Below, in pieces: positions 43,845-54,112 of a DNA stretch of 64,000 nucleotides. How positions within the stretch are numbered: position 1 is the stretch's first letter; each line of letters opens with the position of its first letter. The position numbers and the translations under genes were made by a program. The notes beneath the pieces are model-generated. The model saw only the letters and a list, made by a program, of their open reading frames with translations. It searched no databases and was not told where the DNA came from. The DNA is from Diploptera punctata (Eukaryota; Arthropoda; Insecta; Blattodea; Blaberidae), in NCBI GenBank assembly GCA_030220185.1, contig JASPKZ010002333.1:1302001-1366000 (forward strand), in the 5' to 3' direction.

Positions 43845-44225
43845 AGGGTGTTCATGACAAAATCTCACAAGTACACAGCTCACAGGAATACAACAAAACT
43901 GTTTACCACATTTCTCAATAGTCTGAATCATGTTTTGTATTTCTAATATTTTTTGCATTTTTGGATACATGGTTAATGCTATGACTTGAATCGTGCTTTG
44001 CAATCTGATAGAATGACAATATTTTTGCAATGTTGTAGCCAATTAAAAATGTTATTATGCAAGAGATTAATAGCTTCAATTTTACCATCAAAATTAGTAG
44101 TTTTTCTTCCAGCGTGTTTAGAAAAGGAGAAGAATTGGCATGTTCCACCTGCTCTTGCTCCACTCTTCTCTAAGAGAGACCCAGTGAGAGTTTTGAGATC
44201 CAGTTTTATATTCATAGTTGTTTGC
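43845..44225 (-). pseudogene. RNase H domain remnant of a retrotransposon
   Basis: On the minus strand one frame reads GARAGGTCQFFSFSKHAGRK, TTNFDGKIEAINLLHNNI and NIVILSDCKARFKS; another continues QVIALTMYPKMQKILEIQNM and KCGKQFCCIPVSCVLVRF. Acidic residues of an RNase H active site (E in FDGKIEAI, D in ILSDCKA) are visible. There is one frameshift near 43985. Such domains occur at the C-terminus of some insect LINEs. Confidence 0.65.
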
Positions 44226-44539
44226 ATTGTTCATATGTAGTATTTTTTTTTAAATTTAGTTATCTCTTTTATTATTGTGAATGCTTTGCAGAAAATCTTG
44301 CCCTCAAGATTATCTTATTCCTCACTGATAATGTATTCTTACACATTTCTAATTATTATTTGTATTTTTCATGTATATAGAAGGGTCCACAGAAAGAACA
44401 TGCTAAGTCACTTTTTTCAAAATTCTGTTTATGCTCCCATCTTGTAGCTTTCAGAGTCTTCTATCTTTCTAGTAAAACACACAGGGAAAAACCCTGCTCA
44501 GTCACTGAATACAGAGGAGCAAAGAATTGGTGTGCAGGG

Positions 44540-45520
44540 AAAGAAACTTCTAAGTCAATGTGAATGTGGGAAAAAACATGCTAAGTTTCATAATGGAGAT
44601 GTGGCTGCTCCATTTATAATATTGTTTCCCTCCAATTTTTATATTGTTGTCATTAGAACCAGCCATTACATTCTACATGACAGTGAGAAAAAATATCTGC
44701 CAGAAGATCTTAATATAAGTAAATTCTTTAGAATGTTCCAGAATATTCATCCTGAGGTAGCCATTTCTTATGAAATATATAGGACAATTTTCAACAGGAA
44801 TTTTAATATTTCCTTTTGGGTATCCTAGAACCAATATTTGCGGTACATGTGATGAGTTCAAAGCTAGAAAAAAAGGCCTGGAATCATTATTAGTAACAGA
44901 AAAGAATGACAACAGAAAAAAAAATAGAAAACGAACTTACACAAATTTGCACAGAAAATTAGCTCCATTTAAGAAAAAGTGAAACATGCTACCAAGGAAA
45001 AGATCATAAAAGGCAGAGAGCCAGAGAAATGTAAAGAAAGAAGCTATTTGCTTTCATTACTGCAAAAATCTTGTGTGTCCCAACATTACAACTAATGATG
45101 TATATTATAAGAAACAACACTCACAATATATTTTCAATATACATATGCTGTCTACTGGAAAGAGTGTATTTTACATGTATCCAGAAACTATTGGTAATAA
45201 GGGAAGTGATGAAGTATGCTCCTTTCTGCAACATTTTGTTAATCATTATCTTGATGATGAAATTGATTTTTTTTTGTGATTCAGCAGGAGGTAAGAACAA
45301 AAATGCTACAGTTTCCCCCCCCCCAATAAGAGAGCATTCTTACCTAGAGTACGATAAGAATGTTGGCCTAATAAATTATAAAACTTATGCCGAACTTCCT
45401 GCAGACTGGACAGAAATATTCATGTGTGCTTGCCAGAAACCTATGTCATTTGATGTAGTAGAATTTGATAAAGAGCCATTTATTATAAAGGGATGTGTCA
45501 AAAATGCCATTTGCAACTAG
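44540..45520 (+). pseudogene. Transposon-associated DUF7869-like protein, frameshifted
   Basis: Several plus frames join in order: SEKKYLPEDLNISKFFRMF and IYRTIFNRNFNISF (44532-44828); FGYPRTNICGTCDEFKARKK (44770-44982); YKKQHSQYIFNIHMLSTGKS and EVCSFLQHFVNHYLDD (45073-45279); then CDSAGGKNKNATVSPPPIRE and HSYLEYDKNVGLINYK (45071-45520). The order matches a family I recall from insects and cnidarians with a C-x-T-C-D-E motif and a SDSCGGQNRN motif. At least three frame changes occur and about 20 residues are missing after KNKN. The original function is unknown to me. Confidence 0.6.
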
Positions 45521-45529
45521 GCCTGCCAG

Positions 45530-45868
45530 AGAATTTCTAGTAACAAATCAGTAGGAGGTTGAGTAATTTTATTGCATCTTCAATATATTTAGAATTTATC
45601 ACAGAGAAAATATCATCCACATATCTATACCAACATTTGAACATCCAGGGATAAGCATTGGTGATATGACATTCTAAATATCCCATAAATAAATTTGCCA
45701 AAAATGGTGAAAGTGGGTTTCCCATAGCCAGACCTGAGATTTATTTATAAAATTTTTCATTGAAGGTGAAAAAATTGTTGTCGATACAAAGTTTTGTAAG
45801 ATTCAAATATTCATTAATTATTTCTCTTTGTAGTTTCAAGGAAATGAGCCATTTTTCTAAAATATTTA
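45530..45868 (-). mobile_element. PLE-3 reverse transcriptase fragment
   Basis: The minus strand reads KWLISLKLQREIINEYLNLT (45741-45956 frame), a stop, ISGL, then AMGNPLSPFLANLFMGYLE and WYRYVDDIFSVINSK (45537-45725). MGNPLSP and YRYVDDIF are the PLE forms of RT motifs. The fragment ends at both sides inside the domain. Confidence 0.88.
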
Positions 45869-45879
45869 ACATCTTCCCA

Positions 45880-46300
45880 ATTGGGATGCTCGGAGATTGT
45901 GGAGATTGCAATAAAGTATACATAGGAAAAACAAAAAGAAATTTGGACACTCGCACAAAGGAACACTTTAGAAATATTAAAAATGGTGAAATTGAAAAAT
46001 CAGCTATTGCAGCACATAGTTTGTTGGAAGGTCATAAAATTGAAAAAGAAGCTAAACTTCTAAAACATTTGGAAAAACCTTTGGATTTGACAGTTTGGGA
46101 GAAAATATTTATTCAGAAGAACAAATTTAAATCCATGAATTTCAACATTCCGGATGAACGTGACCTCATCTTGAAGTTCATCAAATCAATACCAGATGGC
46201 AACGATATCTCGAAGTTCATCAAATCAACACCAAATGGCAACGTTATAGAGGGAGATTCCAACGAATATCCGGTAGTCATAATGGCGGTTGAAAATGAAT
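45880..46300 (+). mobile_element. PLE-3 GIY-YIG fragment, head-to-head with the RT fragment
   Basis: The plus frame (about 45885-46302) reads DCGDCNKVYIGKTKRNLDTR, KEHFRNIKNGEIEKSAIAAH, and KPLDLTVWEKIFIQKNKFKS; it stops at 46300. The GIY part is lost while YIGKT and the R/E region remain. KFIKSIPDGNDISKFIKSTP shows a 13-residue tandem duplication. The piece continues to 46410 with the PLE-S end motif (AAGATCCTCATAATGTG). Confidence 0.85.
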
Positions 46301-46658
46301 GACAAGATCATTTGAAAACTATAGTTACCGTGTTTAATAAAACATGAAATATGAGGTAAGATGTAAAAATGACTCATTAATTTATTAATTAAGATCCTCA
46401 TAATGTGTTTCCCAATTTTAACTTTGAAAATCAACACTGTTTATTTAACTTTTGTCATCATGACTTATTATTTTGCAAACTCATTAATATCAGTTTTGTG
46501 TTTTCATAGATCTTGCATACTCATACATTATAAGTTCCAGCTGTTCCCCAATTTGTATGCAGTATTTCTGTCTCAGGGAAGCAAAATGTGAAAAACCAAT
46601 CTTAATGATTGGATGTCTGTTCTTAAATTCCGTGTAAATTTCTTAAGATTAGCTATAA

Positions 46659-47063
46659 TCAACCAATTATGTTTTTTTTTTTTTCACTCTCTTTCACCAA
46701 CTTAGTATCTTTCATGCCAGCCATAATTTGGCTTACGTTGTAATCTTCATAAAAATTAATAAGTTTTACAGTATCAGTAGTGATGTGGGGATTATATTTT
46801 CTATCAGGCACTGACAATATACCCTTATTGTTTTGAGTAATTTTCACTGTATGAGCTACAATACCAAATTTGCACATTATTCTGTTTTCACTCCAGTTTC
46901 TAGGAAGCCATGTAAGAATCATGCATTTCTTATTAGCCATTTTTGCATTTGAGAATTTTTCCCTGCATTGTGCAATCATTTCTTCATCATCATTACTATT
47001 ACTATGCACATTGATCACTTCATTAATATCTTCTAAATAACCACACTGCCTTCTTAGAAACAT
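46659..47063 (-). pseudogene. N-terminal part of a transposon-associated protein
   Basis: A 134-residue open frame reads KCMILTWLPRNWSENRIMCK, VKITQNNKGILSVPDRKYNP and KLINFYEDYNVSQIMAGMKD. The spacing resembles a repeated metazoan family with LTLxPxSW, KGIL and FYE.DENSR.MPG.KD motifs. There are no stops, but it covers only about a quarter of that family and no terminal repeats are seen. Role unknown. Confidence 0.5.
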
Positions 47064-47304
47064 ATGATTTTGTACGAGAAAGGTTTTCTTTTTTAGATAG
47101 GTGATTCAACTAGAGGTGTTAGAATTTTATTTATATTATTGTTGTCTCTGGTTCTGTTTCTAATGATACATATTCTTCAGTACATTTTTTCCCTTCATCT
47201 TCACTTGATTTTTAGTTTTTTTGCTTCACAATCTTTCCAGTTTCTACCTAATTAGTCATTTTATATATCTTAATATGACACTGACTGCATATTGCATCAC
47301 CTAG

Positions 47305-48003
47305 ATGGGGCTAAATGACAAGTGCGAGGATTATGGGATGAAGATAAATATAAATAAGACGAAGACCATGATTATAAGAAGGAAATCAAGGAAGATAAAC
47401 ATGAGGATTAAAGATGGGGTCATTGAGCAAGTGGAGAGCTTCAAATACTTGGGTTGTACTATCAGTAGTAACATGAACTGCGGTCAAGAAGTATAGCAGA
47501 GGATAGAAATAGCAAAAGAAGCTTTTTTTAACAAGAGAATCATTTTCTGCATACCTTTGGCAAAAGAATTATGGAAGAGGCTAGTGAAGTGCTTTGTGTG
47601 GAGTGTAGCATTGTATGGTGGAGAGACTTAGACGATGGAAAGAGGAAAAGTGACTGGAAGTTTTTGAGATGTGGATATGGAGAAGGATGGAACATACAAA
47701 ATGGACAGACAAAATAAAAAATAAAGATGTGCTAGACAGAGTGGGTGAAGGAAGAACAATGTTGGAACTCATAAAGAAGAGGAAAAGAAATTGGATTGAC
47801 CACTGGCTAAGAAGAAACTGCCTGCTGACAGATGCCCTAGAAGGAATGGTCAACGGAAAGAAATTAGAGGCAGAAAAAGACATCAGATTATAGACAATAT
47901 TAAAATAAATGGCTTGTATGCAGATACAAAAAGGAAAGCTAAGTTAAGGCAAGATTGGAGAATGCTGAGTTTGCAGTGAAAGACCTGCTCTTGGACAGAA
48001 TAC

Positions 48004-48041
<38 letters not shown>
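47305..48041 (+). mobile_element. LINE-D 3' end and (TA)n tail
   Basis: Frames read DYGMKININKTKTMIIRRKS, IEQVESFKYLGCTISSNMNC, a stop, then ELIKKRKRNWIDHWLRRNCL and DALEGMVNGKKLEAEKD, then IDNIKINGLYADTKRKAKLR. The 3' end (47971-48007) is TTGCAGTGAAAGACCTGCTC then TTGGACAGAATACTATG and (TA)n to 48041. This tail matches SINE-A. Confidence 0.88.
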
Positions 48042-48043
<2 letters not shown>

Positions 48044-49119
48044 TTTAAATTAGGTAATTTTTTTGTTTTCCTTCCATCACTTTTCTCTCACCCTATGCTT
48101 ATGAAGACTCAAAGGATTGCAACACCATCAATTTATTGAACTTTCTCAGAATTTAGACATTTTAAATCAGTTCAATATCATTGAAACTTTTAGTTTAGAC
48201 TGTACAACCACATGGTATCATTATCACATGACATCCAGCTCCACAGACATGTATGGATGGACATGCACTTTGCTTGCTATCCATGACCTTGTTGTCAGTC
48301 AGTTGCATTACCTGGCATGAAACTTTCAACCTTAAATACAAATAACCCTTACCTTTATAATTTAGTAACTGGCACAGTTTGGTTTATTCCATCATGAAAT
48401 TTAAATACTAGCTTTGGCATGCATTTATCTTGTAACAAAATATCAAATGATAAAAAGTATTGACCGTGGAAATATAAATAATAACTTGTTTCAAGATCAC
48501 TTTTCACCCTTCTCCTAAAATATTATTTCCAATAATCCAACATTAATTTTATATGTGTACATCCATCTTTATAATGTTATAATATTTTTATTTTTTAATA
48601 AATGTAACATTATAAATGTTTATTTTAGTACATATTACTTACACTTCCAAACTTCCCCCTTTCACTCCATTTAAATCACTGATGTTATGACATTTATATT
48701 GTTATATTAACTTTACACCATGATGCTGTTGACGTAATAAAAGTTGAAAGAAATCGGATACTTCAGTGACAAAAATTTTTAATTTTATATGGAATGACCC
48801 AGTAGGAAAAATTAATGAATTTAAATCTAATATAAAATGTATTTATTCCTTTAGGAGTTCATTATAATATTTGGGTGTTCCATTTTTATCACATTCTCTC
48901 TATCTTTATATATATGTATATACACTCGTACATATTATATAAAGTAAGTATACCTTCATATACTTATTAAGATTGAAGTACTATTATTTATCTTTTATAG
49001 TTATTTATAAATTATAATTTCTTTATTTTTTAAATGTTGTTTATTGCCACAATTTTAATAATTTAGAACATGAACTGTGGGAGACATTGTGCCCTTTATT
49101 GTAGATCTCTATCTATCTA
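48042..49119. other. No gene recognised
   Basis: AT-rich with no supported frame or repeat. Confidence 0.5.
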
Positions 49120-49512
49120 TAATGGCATAGCACATTGTTGAGCCATAGCCTCTCCTTTGTAAAGAGTCACTAGACCAAGTTAATTTTTAGTTATCTTATT
49201 TGCTCATAGATGTTATGAATGACATGCAGTCAACACACCGACTCAATGATTAATTTAACAGGCAACTTAGATATTACTAGGATATTGAGATCTGTAAATT
49301 TTGCTTAGAGGCCTTTTTATTCAGGCTTAAAAATCTTTTGCAAGCCTGAAAATCTTCAGACTTGGGACCCATGGCTTGAAGTCCCTCCCAGAGCACTTGC
49401 TCCTTGGATTTTTTCCGTCCTAAAAAATTTCATCAACACCGACCGAGTTTGAACCATGACTCTTGGAACCAGAGGCAAGGAGCATAACCACTAGTCCATT
49501 GTGGCCAACTTT
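49120..49512 (-). mobile_element. SINE-E, uninterrupted copy
   Basis: The plus strand shows the complement of the SINE-E 3' end first (CTTAAAAATCTTTTGCAAGC, TTCAGACTTGGGACCCATGG) and the tRNA-like head at the right (minus: CACTAGTGGTTA...TGGTTCAAACTCGG). Confidence 0.85.
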
Positions 49513-49628
49513 ATTGTGGATCACAGAACTTAAAATTCCTGATGTGTCAAATTTGAATAGTATCTTCATGTATTAATGATCTATCTAGTCTCTATATAAA
49601 TATTATTTTTATTTTATTCTTATTTATA

Positions 49629-51664
49629 TTTATATTTATATTTATATTTATATTTATATTTATTACAAGATCAAAGTATTAGACAACATTATGAAAGCAG
49701 AATGAATAAATATATATCAGAGATAGCGACATCAGAAGACATAAATATTGAATGGGAAAATATATCAAATGTAATACATAAAACAGCAAATGAGATATTA
49801 GGAAAGAAAAATAGAATAAGAAATAGGAAGGGCTTGAGAACTTGGAAATGCGAAATATACAAAATGCAGTGAATGAAAAACAAAAAGCATATCATACATA
49901 CTTACGACTGAAAACAGAAGAATCTTATGAAGAATATAAAACGAAAAGGAGAATTGCTAAAAGCATTATAAGAAAAGCCCATCAGGAGTCATGGGATAAA
50001 TTCATAAGCTCAGTAGAACATGATATGTATGGAAGACAAGAAATAGGTTATAAATTAGTGAAACATCTAAATCAGACTGAGAAAGATTCTGCCAGATTGA
50101 ATATAATCCCAGAACAAGAATGGATCCAACATTATGAAAAACTTTGGAAAAAAAGGAGGAAATTGAAAGAAAAGAGAACAATGAGGAAGAAATAAAAGTG
50201 GAAAATATTGATGTAATAGACATAAATGAATTAGAAATGGCTTTGAAAACCACTAAGAATAGGAAAGCAACAGGATTAGATAATATAAATATGGAATTAA
50301 TCAAATATAGTGGAATATTGTGTAAACTACGAATACTTCATCTAATTAATATATGTTGGCAGACCTATGGGATTCCAACCACTTGGAAAACAGCAATTGT
50401 GAAGAATATATTCAAAAGAGGAGACCGAAGAAATTGCGAGAATTACAGAGGGATTAGCTTAATGAATACTGGCTACAAGATATATACGAAAATAATAAAT
50501 AATAGATTGAGAGAAACATAACAGAAGTAATAATAAGTGAAAATCAAAGTGGATTCAGAAAGGGAAGGTCATGTATAGACAATGTCTTTACACTGAAACA
50601 ACTCATAGAAAAGAGAAGAGAACATAACTTAGAAACTCACATAGGATTTATAGATTTGGATAAGGCCTTCGATCGAGTAAACAGACAAAAATTATGGGAA
50701 ATATTACGAATGAAAGGATACCCGCTGTGCCTTGTTGAAACAATAAAGAAATTATATGAAGACACAAATATAATTATAGATACTGGATTCAAAAGAACAG
50801 ATGCAATCAAAACAAATACTGGATTACGACAAGGATGTAGTTTATCACCCACTTTGTTTAATATATATATAGACGATATTTTAAATAAATGGAAAGTTTT
50901 AGTAAATCCAGGAATAAGAATAGATAATAAAGTGTGCATAAATAATCTTCTATTTGCTGACGATGTAATCATAATACAGAAAAATGAAGACGACTTACAG
51001 AAATCAATGCATGCATTAAATGAAATATGTAAGTTATACGATCAAAAGATTTCTGTAAGGAAAACGAAGACCATGGCTTTTAGAGGAAGAGATCCAGTGA
51101 GAACCAAAATTATTTTAGAAAATCAAAGTATAGAACAGGTGTCTAGTTTCAAATATTTGGGCTGTGATGTTGGCTACAATGTGGAAAGAGATATTGACTC
51201 CAAAATAAATAAATTTCAGATGGTGTGTGGAACAATACAGAGAACATTCAAAAATAAAATTAGAAAAGAAACCAAGATAAAAATGTATAATGTTATGGCG
51301 GTTCCCACAATATTGTATGGATGTGAAACTTGGGCTCCAGTGAAAAGACAGAAGGATAGAATACAGACGGCAGAGATGCGGTTCCTAAGACAAGTAAAAG
51401 GATGTACAAGACTGGATAGAATAAGAAATGAGGATATAAGAGAAGAATTGAAAGTACAGCCTTTATTGGATAAAGTCACGAATTACAGACAGAAATGGAT
51501 TGATCACATGGATGGAATGAGTAAGGAGAGATATCCATTGTTAGCCAGGAACTATCAAGCAAGAGGAAGGCGTGATGTTGGAAGACCTAGAAGACGTTGG
51601 GCTGATGCAATATGAAGTCGGAACGGGCAATTGCCTAATCCCTGGAGTGATGATGATGATGATG
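49629..51664 (+). mobile_element. LINE-A with nearly whole RT; 13-bp TSD
   Basis: ATTCTTATTTATA occurs at 49616-49628 and 51665-51677. After a (TTTATA)n stretch (to 49663), the element starts in the endonuclease-RT linker (MRNIQNAVNEKQKAYHTYLR, 49842-50195). RT follows at 50144-50521 (KATGLDNINMELIKYS, RNCENYRGISLMNTGYKIYT) and in another frame from about 50523 to 51615: GFIDLDKAFDRVNRQKLWEI, TNTGLRQGCSLSPTLFNIYI, NNLLFADDVIIIQKNEDD, then the post-RT region to ARGRRDVGRPRRRWADAI. Two frame changes (near 50150 and 50515) disable it; the catalytic FADD is intact. It is 5'-truncated, so the endonuclease is missing. The tail is (GAT)n. Confidence 0.93.
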
Positions 51665-51677
51665 ATTCTTATTTATA

Positions 51678-52454
51678 GAAGTTTTTACTCCTAAGATCGT
51701 ATAAATTCTAGGATTTTTAAATGATCCAAGATAATATATGTTCAAATTCTTGTATTCCTCATGTATTTTGTGAAGAAATTAATATATTTTAATTTCATCC
51801 GTACTTTGCAATGGTGATTATGATGACGTGGGTTCTGGTAATGAAGTTCAAATCCAGCATTTGCCTTGCTGATTGAGTAAAACCATGAAAAAATTGTCAA
51901 TTATGTGAACCTGGGTCCTCCCAAAAACGAGTCTCAAACACTACTAATTAAAATAAACCTCATAGTGTTATTTCCTACCTACATAACTTACTACTAATTA
52001 ATCTCATTCTCTTGGTAATTGATATTGTGATCCATTGTTGGACTAGCTTTTTTATTTTTTTGTGGACAACAGCAAGAGTCTGGATCTCGCCTTGTATGGT
52101 AGAAAAAGATTTTTGTAGTGTTTACTTACAAATTGGAAAGCCTGTGGAGAAAGCTTGATACACATCTATCTCTCATGACTGGAAGGTTTGATTCCCGAGA
52201 CTTATACTCTACAAAAGTCTCGACTGGATGCCTAGAATATTCTTATCCTCCAATAAACTTGAATTAATCTGGTGTACACTAATTTGTCCATTTCCTCATC
52301 TAACAAAATAAATTGAGTACAAATATAAATTGTTGCAAGGGTCGGAGCAGGCAGTCATGTGTAGACTGTGAAGTGACCTCAAGAGTTTAAGAAAACAATC
52401 TAAGTCTTACTAGTAAAATTCATGGTGAGTTTCCGTTGAGGTATTAGTTCACAG
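51678..52454. mobile_element. SINE-H-like body and a PLE-S end motif
   Basis: 51818-51930 (GTGGGTTCTGGTAATGAAGT, TGATTGAGTAAAACCATGAA) resembles tRNA-SINE bodies at 41.9 and 57.3 kb. 51945-51985 carries AAACCTCATAGTGTTATTTC, the PLE-S end motif. No gene is seen. Confidence 0.45.
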
Positions 52455-53440
52455 TAATGTAATGTACGGTTAAAAACTATAAAATAGTTACCTTGTAGGT
52501 CCGTCTCCTCAACTTAAGTTCTTTTAAAACTCTGTAGGCCTTTCGGGACTAGTCCCATCATCAGCAGAATGCATTAGGTCCGTTCTTGTTGACCCTTGTT
52601 GAAGCACTGACTTGGTTGTGAGAATTTTGTACAGAGGATTGTGTGGATTAGGTGTGTATTCATTGAGAATCAGGTTGTTGTTGATTTCTTTTAGGATTGC
52701 GATTTCCTCCAGTATATTTATTCTCGTTGGAATGTTTTATCTATGTACTATTGTGAGGGTGTTATCGATGTTATACATATGGTGTCCAGCCTGAATTACA
52801 TGTTTTGCGCAACTTGATTTTCCTCCATTGTAAATGAAATCTCTGAAATGTTCCTTGAATCTAATGTTGAAGCTTTTGTTAGTTTTCCCAATGTAGAATT
52901 CATTGCAGTCTGTACATGTTAATTTGTAGATGCCTTTATTGTTGAATTCATCTATTTCTTCGATGTTGTTGTTTATTAAATTGTTAAATTTATCAGTTCT
53001 GTAGGATATATTAATATTCTTATCGAGCTTTTTTAGTGTGTTGGCCAATTTTAATGTTTCTTTACCAGTGTACGTGATAGTTATCCATTTCTTGTTATTG
53101 TCATTGGATTCTATTTCAAGTTTGGTTATGTTTGTAATGTTTTTTTTTTGTTTGTTTAGGATTTTATTTATTATTTGTTTGTTGTAGCCGTTAATTTTTG
53201 CCATGTGTTTGATGTAATTTAATTCCTTATTATAATTGTGTTTATTTAAAGGGAGTTTTAACATCCTATTTATTAGACTTTTGAATGTACTTATTTTATG
53301 TTGAAAAGGATGTCTCAATTTATTGTTTATGGCTAGTGTGTTGCTTGTCGGTTTTCAATAAATGCCAATTCCTATTTTGTTGTTGGTGAAGTTTTTTGTT
53401 AGTGTTAGGTCCAAATAGTTTATACTGTTGTTGATTTCTG
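52455..53440 (-). mobile_element. PLE-4: RT-EN linker and GIY-YIG, 193-residue open frame
   Basis: The minus frame 52737-53318 reads HPFQHKISTFKSLINRMLKL, ELNYIKHMAKINGYNKQIIN, KGIYKLTCTDCNEFYIGKTN, SFNIRFKEHFRDFIYNGGKS and CAKHVIQAGHHMYNIDNTLT. GIY, YIG, the R of RFKEH and the spacing of a GIY-YIG nuclease are present. Upstream, 53330-53440 still reads NYLDLTLTKNFTNNKIGIGI, the end of RT; a TAA interrupts the junction. Downstream, the 3' end holds a hammerhead motif. It is an inverted duplicate of 53556-54112. Confidence 0.9.
52530..52569 (-). ncRNA. Hammerhead ribozyme motif, core intact
   Basis: Minus strand: stem I strand TTCTG, CTGATGA (52558-52564), stem II GGGAC..GTCCC (52545-52557), GAAA (52541-52544), stem III AGG/CCT with no loop, cleavage triplet CTA, stem I strand CAGAG. 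The loopless stem III fits the dimer-type hammerheads known from Penelope-like elements. Confidence 0.75.
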
Positions 53441-53444
53441 TTTA

Positions 53445-53553
53445 TCTGTCTTTGGCCCAAAAATTTACCTAAAATGTTTCTCAACAACTAGTATTTTCTC
53501 CTTCGTTAATGTAAGGGACCATGTTTTGCATCCATATAACTGGAAGAATAACA
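53445..53553 (-). mobile_element. LINE-C scrap between two PLE copies
   Basis: The minus strand reads CTGTTATTCTTCCAGTTATA then GCAAAACATGGTCCCTTAC; AAATACTAGTTGTTGAG follows. It shares private differences from the family consensus with 54576-54690 (plus). Confidence 0.85.
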
Positions 53554-53555
53554 GA

Positions 53556-54112
53556 ACTCCTACAGAACTGATAACAAATTAAACAATTTAATAAACAACA
53601 ACATCGAAGAAACAGATGAATTCAACAATAAAGGCATCTACAAATTAATATGTACAGACTGCAATAAATTCTACATTGGGAAAACTAACAGAAGCTTCAA
53701 CATTAGATTCAAGGAACATTTCAGAGATTTCATTTACAATGGAGGAAAATCAAGTTACGCAAAACATGTAATTCAGGCTGGACACCATATGCATAACATT
53801 GCTACACACCCTAACAATCGTGCAAGAGAAAGAACGAAAACTTCCAACGAGATATAAAATATAATGGAGGAAATCAACAACAACCTGATTCTCAATGGGA
53901 ACACACCTAATCCACGCAATCCTCTGTACAAAATTCTCACAACCAAGTCAATGCTTCAACAAGGGTCAACAAGAACGGACCTAATGCATTCTGCTGATGA
54001 TGGGACTAGTCCCGAAAGGCCTACAGAGTTTTAAAAGAACGTAAGGGGAGGAGACGGAAATACAAAGGGTAACTATTTTTTATAGTTTTTAACCGTACAT
54101 TACATTACTGTA
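53556..54112 (+). mobile_element. PLE-5: GIY-YIG with hammerhead end
   Basis: The plus strand reads KLNNLINNNIEETDEFNNKG, IYKLICTDCNKFYIGKTNRS, FNIRFKEHFRDFIYNGGKSS and YAKHVIQAGHHMHNI, then frames break (GCTACACACCCTAAC). It is about 95 percent identical by eye to the inverse of 52455-53010. RT is absent. Confidence 0.9.
53989..54028 (+). ncRNA. Hammerhead ribozyme motif, core intact
   Basis: TTCTG (53989-53993), CTGATGA (53994-54000), stem II with palindromic GGGACTAGTCCC (54002-54013), GAAA (54014-54017), AGG/CCT stem III, CTA triplet (54021-54023), then CAGAG (54024-54028) pairs with TTCTG. Predicted cleavage follows A54023. Confidence 0.75.

Noticed and set aside
50656..51615. 319-residue host gene
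   Set aside because: It contains RT motifs (FADD), is preceded by out-of-frame RT sequence, and is bounded by a target duplication and GAT tail, so it is a LINE.
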